DNA of 6,048 nucleotides, taken from Candidatus Zhuqueibacterota bacterium (GTDB lineage Bacteria > Zhuqueibacterota > QNDG01). The position numbers were made by a program, and so were the translations under genes. The first letter of the stretch is position 1. Each line of letters opens with the position of its first letter. Positions 1-6,048 of the stretch are shown here, piece by piece. Below the pieces are notes generated by a model. It did not search any database and was not told the origin of the DNA. It saw nothing but the letters and a program-made list of their open reading frames with translations. The stretch covers positions 1 to 6,048 of the forward strand of contig QNDG01000115.1 of NCBI GenBank assembly GCA_003645915.1, written 5' to 3'.

Positions 1-1091
1 GGATAAAGCGGTTCCATTGTCCCTTTCTGACGTACAATGAGTACAGGATCAATGTAATCAGTCCCGATATACATATCTCCATTTTCAGAAAAAGTTAGAT
101 CAAATGGATTAGAGCTGGAAAAATCACCTGTTAAAGACCAGTCTTTAACCAGTTGCATCTGAGAAAGGTTACCTTTATTATCAAGAATTTGATTCTTCCA
201 TATACCTGTTTTAGGTACGCCTGAATCTGCACCTTTATAATCTGCAAGGATGTAAACATAACCGGAATAAACTCTTACAGCTTTAATGTCATATTCCTCG
301 TACAAATCAAGTTTTTTAAATGAGCCGTCCGGAAAAACTACAAACAAGCCGCTTAAAGTTCCTCCTGTATATAAATTATCATTCTGATCAAAATCAAAAA
401 ATCTCACCTTTGCAGAAAGAGTAACCCATTTTTCTGTCTCTCCACCTTGTTCGGGAATCCTGTATATTGACTGATTATTACTTTTCTGAAGATACAAGAA
501 CCCTCCCGGGCCGAATTTCATACATGAAGCTTTTGGAAAAGTTGTTGTCCCCCATGACTCATCTCTGTTGCCTTCTGAATCGAGTTTATATACTTTTCTT
601 CCCTTTATCATTGTATAGACATTTTCATCTTTATCAACTGCTATAGAAAATATCTGTTCTGCAAATCCGTCAAAATTACCAAATAATATGTTGGTTGTTT
701 TTAATTTATAGGGGAAATATCTTGCCGGTAAATATGACCTTTTTACTGAAATTGTAATTGTTAAAGAATCTTTTAACAATTCTTCATCAAACGGCGGTTT
801 AACAATAATTTCCGAAGAGGAAGAAAAAATGATGCTTCCCATAATATTATCAAAATAAACCACATTATCCGAAGGAGAATCTGAAAAATTTGTCCCCGTG
901 ATTTTTATTTTGCTTGCACCTGCAAATGCTTCCGCAGCAGGTTCAACCTGTAAAATTACCGGGGTCTCAGCCCCATTTTCATCTTCGTTCCAGATTGATT
1001 CCGGAAGTTTATACTCACATGCTGTTAACAGTAAAATGATAAGTACAACTGCACTTCCTGTAAAATATTTCAGATTAAATTTTCTCATCAT
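1..1091 (-). CDS. Surface lipoprotein with IPT/TIG domain and NHL-like beta-propeller (3' end cut by window edge)
   Basis: Open reading frame of 363 complete codons that runs off the left edge without a stop, so the protein is C-terminally incomplete. It starts at ATG-ATG (1091 or 1088) behind GAGG at 1097-1100; the first ATG is 5 bases away, the second 8. Residues 1-25 form a lipoprotein signal: MMRK, a hydrophobic stretch, then the lipobox LLTAC with Cys25 as the predicted lipidated residue. Residues about 44-130 look like an IPT/TIG immunoglobulin-like fold (PVILQVEP, then KIKITGTNFSD and NVVYFDN). From about residue 145 a repeated pattern appears, with beta-strand motifs such as DKDENVYT, GPGGFLYL, DQNDNLYTG and SENGDMYIG. 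The key tyrosines fall at 159, 200, 241, 280 and 341, about 40 residues apart except for the last. This is typical of NHL/SMP-30-like propeller blades; at least five are visible. TIG plus propeller lipoproteins are common near TonB receptors in Bacteroidota, where they are thought to bind ligands at the surface. Last gene seen in the operon. The architecture is fairly sure; the ligand and any enzyme activity are unknown. Confidence 0.85.
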   Translation of the reverse strand, partial: MMRKFNLKYFTGSAVVLIILLLTACEYKLPESIWNEDENGAETPVILQVEPAAEAFAGASKIKITGTNFSDSPSDNVVYFDNIMGSIIFSSSSEIIVKPPFDEELLKDSLTITISVKRSYLPARYFPYKLKTTNILFGNFDGFAEQIFSIAVDKDENVYTMIKGRKVYKLDSEGNRDESWGTTTFPKASCMKFGPGGFLYLQKSNNQSIYRIPEQGGETEKWVTLSAKVRFFDFDQNDNLYTGGTLSGLFVVFPDGSFKKLDLYEEYDIKAVRVYSGYVYILADYKGADSGVPKTGIWKNQILDNKGNLSQMQLVKDWSLTGDFSSSNPFDLTFSENGDMYIGTDYIDPVLIVRQKGTMEPLY

Positions 1092-1096
1092 AAATT

Positions 1097-1100
1097 CCTC
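1097..1100 (-). promoter_or_regulatory. Ribosome binding site of the TIG/propeller lipoprotein gene
   Basis: GAGG on the minus strand, inside the 22-base gap after the PorV/PorQ-like gene. It lies 5 bases before the first ATG and 8 bases before the second, so it supports either of the two adjacent starts, which differ by one residue. Confidence 0.6.
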
Positions 1101-1113
1101 AACTTAAAATATA

Positions 1114-2127
1114 TTAAAAAGAAAATCTTACTGTCATTCTCTGCACATTATCGAAAAGATTAAATGGAGTATATGCATAATCCAGAGTAAATCCGAATCC
1201 TGTAAGACCAATGCCAAAAGATAATCCTTTCTCGTCTGCTCCGGTTACATATCCGCCTCTTAAAGAAAATAATTTCATAATACTGTAATCAAGACCAATA
1301 CAAATCTGCTCTTTCTGAGATCTGAAGTGCATTGCATCAACAGATAAAAGCAGCGATTGATCAACAACATGCAAATTAAGTAAGTCCATTAAATCCATGG
1401 AAATGCTCATAATAAAAGTCAAAGGCAGCTGAAAACTTTCATCTTCATATTTAACCTCAGGTGAAAAATTTCTTACTGACATACCAAATGCCAGACTTTT
1501 AAATCCCGTATAAAAAAGAGTTCCGAAATCATATGCTATGGGTGTTAACTGGTTCTTTGATTCCGTAATAGAACCATCAGAAAGTGGGATATTACTTTCA
1601 CCCAGGTTTTCATTAACTAATTTAATTTGACCGCCTACTGAGAATCTGTCTGTCAATCTTTTAGCATAACCAAATCCCAAAGAATATGCAGAAGGTGTAA
1701 AAATCCCTGTTTCAATATATCCCTGAGGAGTAGTTTTATCCACCATTGTACCGATCACTTCACCATAATCAACAGAGATAAAGCTTATTCCGAAAACTCC
1801 GTATTTACCTTTAAACGGTCTTATTGAAAAACTGAAACTATTAAAATTAATATCTGCAATCCAATTGCTTCTGCTTATGGAAAAATCAAACTTATTTTCA
1901 ACTGCTGCCATACAAGAAGGATTAAAAAAGAGAGACATTGATTTTAATCGTGTATTTGTAAAAACCGCTCCTCCAAGTCCTGCAGAGTACGCATCGGTAA
2001 TAATACTGAGAAACTGCATCCCTGACTGTGCAAGCTTTTCATGATTCCGGTTCTGTGCAAATCCATTAGAACTTACTCCGGATACGAGGAAAAGCATTAC
2101 CAATGTTATGGAAAAATATTTACGCAT
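1114..2127 (-). CDS. PorV/PorQ family outer-membrane beta-barrel protein
   Basis: 337 residues. I chose the ATG at 2127 because AGGAG lies 7 bases upstream; an in-frame GTG at 2157 would add ten residues but has no good ribosome site and would sit in the intergenic gap. Residues 1-24 are a signal peptide (MRKYF, hydrophobic core, cleavage probably after GFA, before Gln25). The mature N-terminus fits the PorV/PorQ-type pattern: AQSGMQFLSI, DAYSAGLGGAVF, a SLFFNPSCMA motif (residues 65-74), WIADINFNSFSFSI and GVFGISFISVDYGE. The rest alternates short amphipathic strands, such as YSLGFGYAKRLTDRFSVGGQ and LSFGIGLTGFGFTLDYAY. It ends in VRFSF, with the C-terminal Phe usual for outer-membrane barrels. 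PorV of the type IX system is a FadL-like barrel that binds cargo C-terminal domains and carries them to the attachment machinery; PorQ-like relatives also occur. The upstream gene encodes a protein with a possible cargo C-terminal domain, which suggests a pair. The family call is strong; the exact role is inferred. Confidence 0.85.
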   Translation of the reverse strand: MRKYFSITLVMLFLVSGVSSNGFAQNRNHEKLAQSGMQFLSIITDAYSAGLGGAVFTNTRLKSMSLFFNPSCMAAVENKFDFSISRSNWIADINFNSFSFSIRPFKGKYGVFGISFISVDYGEVIGTMVDKTTPQGYIETGIFTPSAYSLGFGYAKRLTDRFSVGGQIKLVNENLGESNIPLSDGSITESKNQLTPIAYDFGTLFYTGFKSLAFGMSVRNFSPEVKYEDESFQLPLTFIMSISMDLMDLLNLHVVDQSLLLSVDAMHFRSQKEQICIGLDYSIMKLFSLRGGYVTGADEKGLSFGIGLTGFGFTLDYAYTPFNLFDNVQRMTVRFSF

Positions 2128-2134
2128 TTCATTG

Positions 2135-2139
2135 CTCCT
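2135..2139 (-). promoter_or_regulatory. Ribosome binding site deciding the PorV/PorQ-like start
   Basis: AGGAG on the minus strand with a 7-base spacer to the ATG at 2127. It lies within the extension that a GTG start at 2157 would create, and so argues for the shorter protein, which begins directly with a normal signal peptide. Confidence 0.7.
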
Positions 2140-2159
2140 CATAAATTGTATTTTCACTT

Positions 2160-2178
2160 TAGTCAGGCTACCTGATTA
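2160..2178 (-). other. Short inverted repeat around the stop codon of the FN3 protein gene
   Basis: TCAGG (2163-2167) and CCTGA (2171-2175) are perfect reverse complements around a 3-base loop that is the TAG stop codon itself. After one A·C mismatch in the RNA, two further pairs extend the stem. No U-run follows on the transcribed side, so it is not an intrinsic terminator. It may be chance, or a weak intercistronic stem-loop affecting coupling or mRNA ends. Confidence 0.3.
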
Positions 2179-4273
2179 CAATGAATTTCTGAAATGTTTT
2201 CTCACCTTTTTTGAATTTAATACTGCCCTGCTCGTCAATGACATCTTCCATTACTTCGAAATATGCTATGTACATTCCACTTACAATAAGTTGTCCCGAT
2301 TCTGTTCTGGAATCCCACAGTTCGTCACCGCTTCCATCGTTGTGATAAATTGTTTTTATTAAATTTCCGCGTACAGTATAAATTTTTATAACACAATTAT
2401 CAGGCAGTCCGTAAAAAGCCAGTCTGTCTGGAGCTTCCTGGCCAAACTGAATAGTTCTTGCTTTTATATTGTAAGGATTTGGTACAACTCTGATTTCTGA
2501 TAAATTACTTCCTGAAGGTCTTCTTAAAAATGCCCCCACATTTGTCATTGTCCAGAACTTACTGCTTACAAGAGGTACGCCTGGTTCAATATTGTTTGTT
2601 GAACCGTCATCCTTGGTCTGGATGTAATAAAAATACTCAAATCCTCTGACAGCGCTGGTATCATCATAAGAATTCACATTATCCGCTGCACTACACTCAA
2701 AAATTTTATCATATAAGGTATCGGGTCTTCCTACTGCTCTGTATATTCTGTAACCATCAAAATTTGGCCATAATTCGGCATTGTTTGACCATGTTAATGT
2801 TATTTTATTACCACCTGATTTTACTTCAAACATATCAGGAGGCGGAGGAGGCTGAGGTATTTTAAAATCGCTGTTATAACAAGCAATCGCTCTTCTGAAC
2901 GTCTGCATCAGAGAATCTTCACCTGTTTTAACCCACAATCTTTTATACTCATCTCTATCATTTGTTATTGAGCCGTCAGGGTTTACATATGGGGCGTTTT
3001 CATCAAACCAGTTTTTTATTACTTCAAGATTCTTTTTTCTCCAGATACCGGAAACTCCTTCTGCAAGAACAATATGGATACTGTCTCCCGGTTTAAGAGT
3101 ATATGGCCCGAAACCCTGTCCGTGAGAAAAACCGCCGGCATCGGTTCCCCATGTATCTGCAAATCCTCCGTCAACCTGGTCCGCATGCGTAACAGGAGGA
3201 TGACCCGCTGTCATTGCCTCGTATTTTCTTGTCATCAAGCCTGTATCAAACTGGTTATTTTTCTGAGGCCCGGTGTCTGAACCTATGTAGTATGTTGTTG
3301 AAGGTTGGTCAGGATCGTCATTATGGTCATCAGTTGATTTATCTGCATGAAGTATAACGTTTCCTATGTACTGAATCCCTCCGAGAGCAATACCGTTCAT
3401 CCAGTCAGGTGCTCCCCAATCGTCAACAGGCGAACCGGAATGGGGTCCGTACCATGAATACTGGGCCCTGAAATCATAGCCTGCTTTTTTAGGACCGATT
3501 CCAATTGTCTGGTTAACACAGTTTCTTCCCCAGTTTATATTGTCATTTGCTGCCCACCCTCTCTGGTATGCTTCTGCTCCGCTTCCGTATCTGTACTGAA
3601 AATAAAAAACAACACCTGTTAGTGTTTTTTGATCTACAGTACCTTTTAAATCAACAATCCCCGTATTTTTAAACACATAATCATAAATATGGTAATTATC
3701 ATTATACTGCTGTGAAAATGCCATTACTTTTCTTGTAACATCTATTCCAATATAAGTATGAAGTTTGTTAATGATTATTCTGTCCGGGATAATGTAAGGA
3801 TCAATCTCATCAACAATATCATTGAGCTTATTATCAGTTGCAGGATTTCCGTCAACAATAACATTAGGATGATCGTATTTCCCAATCATTTTAAACTCAT
3901 ATGGCATAACTTCGTTAATTGCGTCATAAGTTCTTGTTCCTACGGCAATTACCTTGTACGGTACTTCCTTATTTAATGTCCTGTCAAAATAGTTGGTTGT
4001 TCCGATCCACATAGCCTTTGCAATAAGATTATCCTGAAACATAAACTGTGCGGGCCACCTTAGTCCATCCTGCTGCTCGGAAGGCCTGTCAGTTCTTCCC
4101 ATTTCATATTCTGCTCCGACATTAAGTATGTACTGATGAAGCTGCCCCACTCTAAGCCATTTAATTTCTTTTGCACCACCCTGAGCCATTAAATAACCCG
4201 GGGAAAAGAGACGAAAAGCAGCAGCTGACAATACAATTATAAAAATCTTTTTTGCAAAATTCTTTTTATCCAT
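2168..4273 (-). CDS. Exported protein with fibronectin type III domain and C-terminal sorting-type (T9SS/FlgD-like) domain
   Basis: 701 residues from the ATG at 4273, which has GAGGG 5 bases upstream; an in-frame TTG at 4300 would only add nine residues before the signal peptide. Residues 1-30 form a signal peptide (MDKKNFAKK, hydrophobic core, cleavage probably after LMA, before Gln31). No Cys follows, so it is not a lipoprotein. Residues about 32-470 form a large region I cannot assign to a known enzyme; it is rich in Tyr, Trp, Asp and Gly and includes the Asp-rich stretch DDHNDDPD (315-322) and NPDGSITNDRDE near 431-442. A proline run, PQPPPPPD (473-480), leads into an FN3 domain at about 480-575 (KITLTWSNN, then FDGYRIYRA, SYDDT and YFYYIQTKDDG). 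Residues about 592-701 match the C-terminal domain seen on many secreted FCB proteins: IRVVPNPYN, LPDNCVIKIYTVRGNLIKTI, LWDSRTESGQ, VSGMYIAYFEV and a final KFIVIR. That domain resembles type A type IX sorting domains and the FlgD Ig-like fold. It sits 41 bases after the receptor and 40 before the PorV/PorQ-like gene. Likely a secreted or surface-bound protein working with the receptor; the function of the main domain is unknown. Confidence 0.8.
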   Translation of the reverse strand: MDKKNFAKKIFIIVLSAAAFRLFSPGYLMAQGGAKEIKWLRVGQLHQYILNVGAEYEMGRTDRPSEQQDGLRWPAQFMFQDNLIAKAMWIGTTNYFDRTLNKEVPYKVIAVGTRTYDAINEVMPYEFKMIGKYDHPNVIVDGNPATDNKLNDIVDEIDPYIIPDRIIINKLHTYIGIDVTRKVMAFSQQYNDNYHIYDYVFKNTGIVDLKGTVDQKTLTGVVFYFQYRYGSGAEAYQRGWAANDNINWGRNCVNQTIGIGPKKAGYDFRAQYSWYGPHSGSPVDDWGAPDWMNGIALGGIQYIGNVILHADKSTDDHNDDPDQPSTTYYIGSDTGPQKNNQFDTGLMTRKYEAMTAGHPPVTHADQVDGGFADTWGTDAGGFSHGQGFGPYTLKPGDSIHIVLAEGVSGIWRKKNLEVIKNWFDENAPYVNPDGSITNDRDEYKRLWVKTGEDSLMQTFRRAIACYNSDFKIPQPPPPPDMFEVKSGGNKITLTWSNNAELWPNFDGYRIYRAVGRPDTLYDKIFECSAADNVNSYDDTSAVRGFEYFYYIQTKDDGSTNNIEPGVPLVSSKFWTMTNVGAFLRRPSGSNLSEIRVVPNPYNIKARTIQFGQEAPDRLAFYGLPDNCVIKIYTVRGNLIKTIYHNDGSGDELWDSRTESGQLIVSGMYIAYFEVMEDVIDEQGSIKFKKGEKTFQKFIVIR

Positions 4274-4278
4274 TTTAT

Positions 4279-4283
4279 CCCTC
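4279..4283 (-). promoter_or_regulatory. Ribosome binding site deciding the FN3 protein start
   Basis: GAGGG on the minus strand, 5 bases before the ATG at 4273. It supports that ATG over the in-frame TTG at 4300, which has no comparable site upstream. Confidence 0.65.
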
Positions 4284-4314
4284 GTAAAAAGGTGTGACAA
4301 TTATAATTTATTTT

Positions 4315-6048
4315 CTATAAATCTATTCTAACACCTATTGTAAACCTTCTTGGGTTAAGAAAATTAAAAGATGTCATATTCGGCATATCAATGTAAGCTT
4401 TATCTTTCAAAATCCTGTCTATTTTGGAATTATCTACTTCTGTCCACTGGCCGTTCACATATTCCATATATTTACCTGTAGTTCTTTCCCAGTAAATAAC
4501 GCCTTGTTCACCTGTTAAATTATCAGAGATTGAACCGACTCTTTCGATTGGTTGATAAGAAACTCCTGGTTTTCTGTAATCTCCGGGCCTGTCATTACCT
4601 GGTATATTGTCATAAACATTGCTTTCCGGAAGATGAAGCGACTGAAAATAGAACTGCTCGTCATGGGAATCCATAAAGCTGTTAAGATTTAATCTTCTTG
4701 TATTTAAAAGATTGTTTATTTCAACAAAAACAACAAGATCGGTTTTGTTGATAATGAATCTTTTATTAATCTTTAGAGAGATATCAAACCAGTCTTTGTA
4801 ATGAACATTATTACTTATCCCCGGCAATCCTCTGGGATTCCATGTACCCCAATATCCTGATGCCCAGTCTCCGATAAGTGTTGCTGTAATTTTTTCAAAA
4901 GGCTTAAATCCCAGAATTTCCGGCCCGAATTTTGAAGGCAGAAAAAAATTCAGATTAAACCGAGCATAAGGTTGAGGAATCGGTTTATATTGATAGTACT
5001 CCTTTGTTGTCAGATCGTACTTTCTCTGTTCAGAAGGATCTTCGTAAATTCTTCTTGTTCCGAAATATCCGCTTGTTGAGACCCTGTAAGTGTAATTTGC
5101 AAAACCTGTCCACCATCTTCCGGTTGATTTTCTAAATGATAGTTCAAACCCTCTTACATCTTCGTAGCTGTCGTTGTTAGCAGCATTGTAAATCACACTT
5201 TTATCTGCATTTATGTATTCTGTTGTTGCATACTGATCAAAAATATCGTGATAGAAGGCAGCTAGCTGCAGAAGGTATGTATTTAAGATTGCCTGATCAA
5301 ATCCGAGCTCATAAGAAATTGTTTTTGCGGTTTTCAGGTTAGGATTACCAAATATATCCATCTGTTTTGCAGCACCTCTTGACATACGGAAAATATCCTC
5401 AAATGCAGGAAGCTGCCTAAAATGGCCATAATTAAAAAACAGTTTTGAATTTTCCGTAATAGGATGTGAGATACCGAGCCTCGGACTTAACTGCAACTCG
5501 CTTTTAACTTTTTTCTGAGGATACTCTGCATCTGGGTTATAATTTGCCGAGAAAAATGTTTTATCAAACGGATTAACATCCGGCCATGATGTATTTGGGT
5601 TATAATAATCAAGACGAATACCTGCATTCAGAATAAATCCCTTTGTTTCAAGTTTATCCTGAATATAAAATGCTCCCTGTAAAGGTTTCTGCCTCAGTTT
5701 GACCCAGGTATTTGATTCCGGGAATTCAAGATTAACAATACCGAAATCAAAATCCAGATCATTATAAATAAACTCGAAACCGGTTTTAATCATGTTATGA
5801 AAATTAACCTGGCTTGTAAGACTAATTTTAAATTTAGTCGAAGATATTTTGGTATTATCGCGTGACGTACTTGTATGTCCTCCGAAAAACATACCGTCCC
5901 CAATTGAAACATCAGACTTCCACCAATAATTAAAAGGGGCTTCGTTTACAAAATATCCATCGACAATTTCATATTTTTTTGTTGTATCCCTCTCAGCAGT
6001 AGGTCGTGTATCGTATTTTTGTGAAATATATTCAATACTTGCCTCATA
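4315..6048 (-). CDS. TonB-dependent outer-membrane receptor, C-terminal beta-barrel part (5' end cut by window edge)
   Basis: 577 codons are visible; the frame stays open to the right edge, so the ATG at 5892 is internal and the true start, signal peptide, any carboxypeptidase-like domain, TonB box and most or all of the plug lie outside. What remains is a typical TonB receptor barrel: alternating amphipathic strands such as GAFYIQDKLETKGFILNAG, the block LSPRLGISHPITENSKLFFNYG (near residues 187-208), then FGNPNLKTAKTISYELGFD (233-251), a hallmark stretch of these barrels. Later come WASGYWGTWNPRG (near 395-407), VVFVEINNLLNTRR (about 439-452) and the final strand NPRRFTIGVRIDL (565-577). 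A segment of about 100 residues separates the last two recognisable strands. The protein ends in Leu instead of the usual aromatic residue. Such receptors use TonB/ExbBD energy to import ligands across the outer membrane. In this lineage they often sit with secreted and PorV-like partners. No SusD homologue is visible, so I do not call it SusC. Family call firm, substrate unknown. Confidence 0.9.
   Translation of the reverse strand, partial: YEASIEYISQKYDTRPTAERDTTKKYEIVDGYFVNEAPFNYWWKSDVSIGDGMFFGGHTSTSRDNTKISSTKFKISLTSQVNFHNMIKTGFEFIYNDLDFDFGIVNLEFPESNTWVKLRQKPLQGAFYIQDKLETKGFILNAGIRLDYYNPNTSWPDVNPFDKTFFSANYNPDAEYPQKKVKSELQLSPRLGISHPITENSKLFFNYGHFRQLPAFEDIFRMSRGAAKQMDIFGNPNLKTAKTISYELGFDQAILNTYLLQLAAFYHDIFDQYATTEYINADKSVIYNAANNDSYEDVRGFELSFRKSTGRWWTGFANYTYRVSTSGYFGTRRIYEDPSEQRKYDLTTKEYYQYKPIPQPYARFNLNFFLPSKFGPEILGFKPFEKITATLIGDWASGYWGTWNPRGLPGISNNVHYKDWFDISLKINKRFIINKTDLVVFVEINNLLNTRRLNLNSFMDSHDEQFYFQSLHLPESNVYDNIPGNDRPGDYRKPGVSYQPIERVGSISDNLTGEQGVIYWERTTGKYMEYVNGQWTEVDNSKIDRILKDKAYIDMPNMTSFNFLNPRRFTIGVRIDL

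Noticed and set aside
898..1107. Plus-strand reading frame of 69 codons
   Set aside because: It lies antisense to the lipoprotein's signal and TIG region, has no ribosome binding site and its protein is low-complexity; the minus-strand frame has a lipobox and recognisable domains.
2160..2178. Inverted repeat as an intrinsic terminator
   Set aside because: The stem is short and no U-run follows on the transcribed strand; the next gene starts about 40 bases on with its own ribosome site.
2108..2362. Plus-strand reading frame spanning the gap between the FN3 and PorV-like genes
   Set aside because: It overlaps the ends of two well-supported minus-strand genes, shows no family features and has no ribosome site; treated as an antisense shadow.
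3074..3280. Plus-strand reading frame inside the FN3 protein gene
   Set aside because: Fully antisense to a strong coding region and without recognisable motifs.
3758..3976. Plus-strand reading frame inside the FN3 protein gene
   Set aside because: Fully antisense, with an Asn/Ile-rich translation typical of AT-rich shadow frames.
2168..4273. FN3 protein as a SusD-type partner of the receptor
   Set aside because: It has an ordinary signal peptide without a lipobox Cys, no TPR-like helical pattern and a C-terminal sorting-type domain, unlike SusD.
5890..5892. ATG at 5892 as the start of the TonB receptor
   Set aside because: The frame is open for 52 more codons to the window edge, with barrel-like content (such as APFNYWWKSDVSIGDG), and a receptor starting here would lack signal peptide and plug.

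Overview
The window holds one continuous run of four minus-strand genes. The first and last are cut by the window edges. They encode, in order of transcription (right to left): the C-terminal part of a TonB-dependent outer-membrane receptor, a roughly 700-residue exported protein with a fibronectin type III domain and a C-terminal sorting-type domain, a PorV/PorQ-type outer-membrane beta-barrel protein, and a lipoprotein with an IPT/TIG domain followed by a beta-propeller. The gaps between genes are only about 22 to 41 bases. Each of the three starts inside the window has a GAGG-type ribosome binding site, so the set is most likely one operon.

All four products carry export or outer-membrane features: two signal peptides, one lipobox and two beta-barrels. 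This points to a Gram-negative host. The combination of a TonB receptor, a PorV/PorQ protein and a secreted protein with FN3 and a 'VVPNPY...' C-terminal domain suggests the Bacteroidota/FCB superphylum, for example Ignavibacteria, Calditrichota, Marinimicrobia or KSB1-like lineages. The sequence is AT-rich. This assignment is inferred from gene families and cannot be narrowed to a genus.

Layout: 1-1091 is the TIG/propeller lipoprotein (3' end outside the window). 1114-2127 is the PorV/PorQ-like protein. 2168-4273 is the FN3/sorting-domain protein. 4315-6048 is the TonB-dependent receptor (5' end outside the window). I see no RNA genes, mobile elements, CRISPR arrays, clear promoters or terminators. 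The operon promoter and terminator must both lie outside.

Working model (inference): the receptor, the surface lipoprotein and the secreted protein act together at the cell surface to bind and import a substrate, in the manner of a Sus-like locus but without a recognisable SusD. The PorV-like protein may help place the FN3 protein on the surface through its C-terminal domain, as PorV does for type IX secretion cargo. The substrate is unknown.
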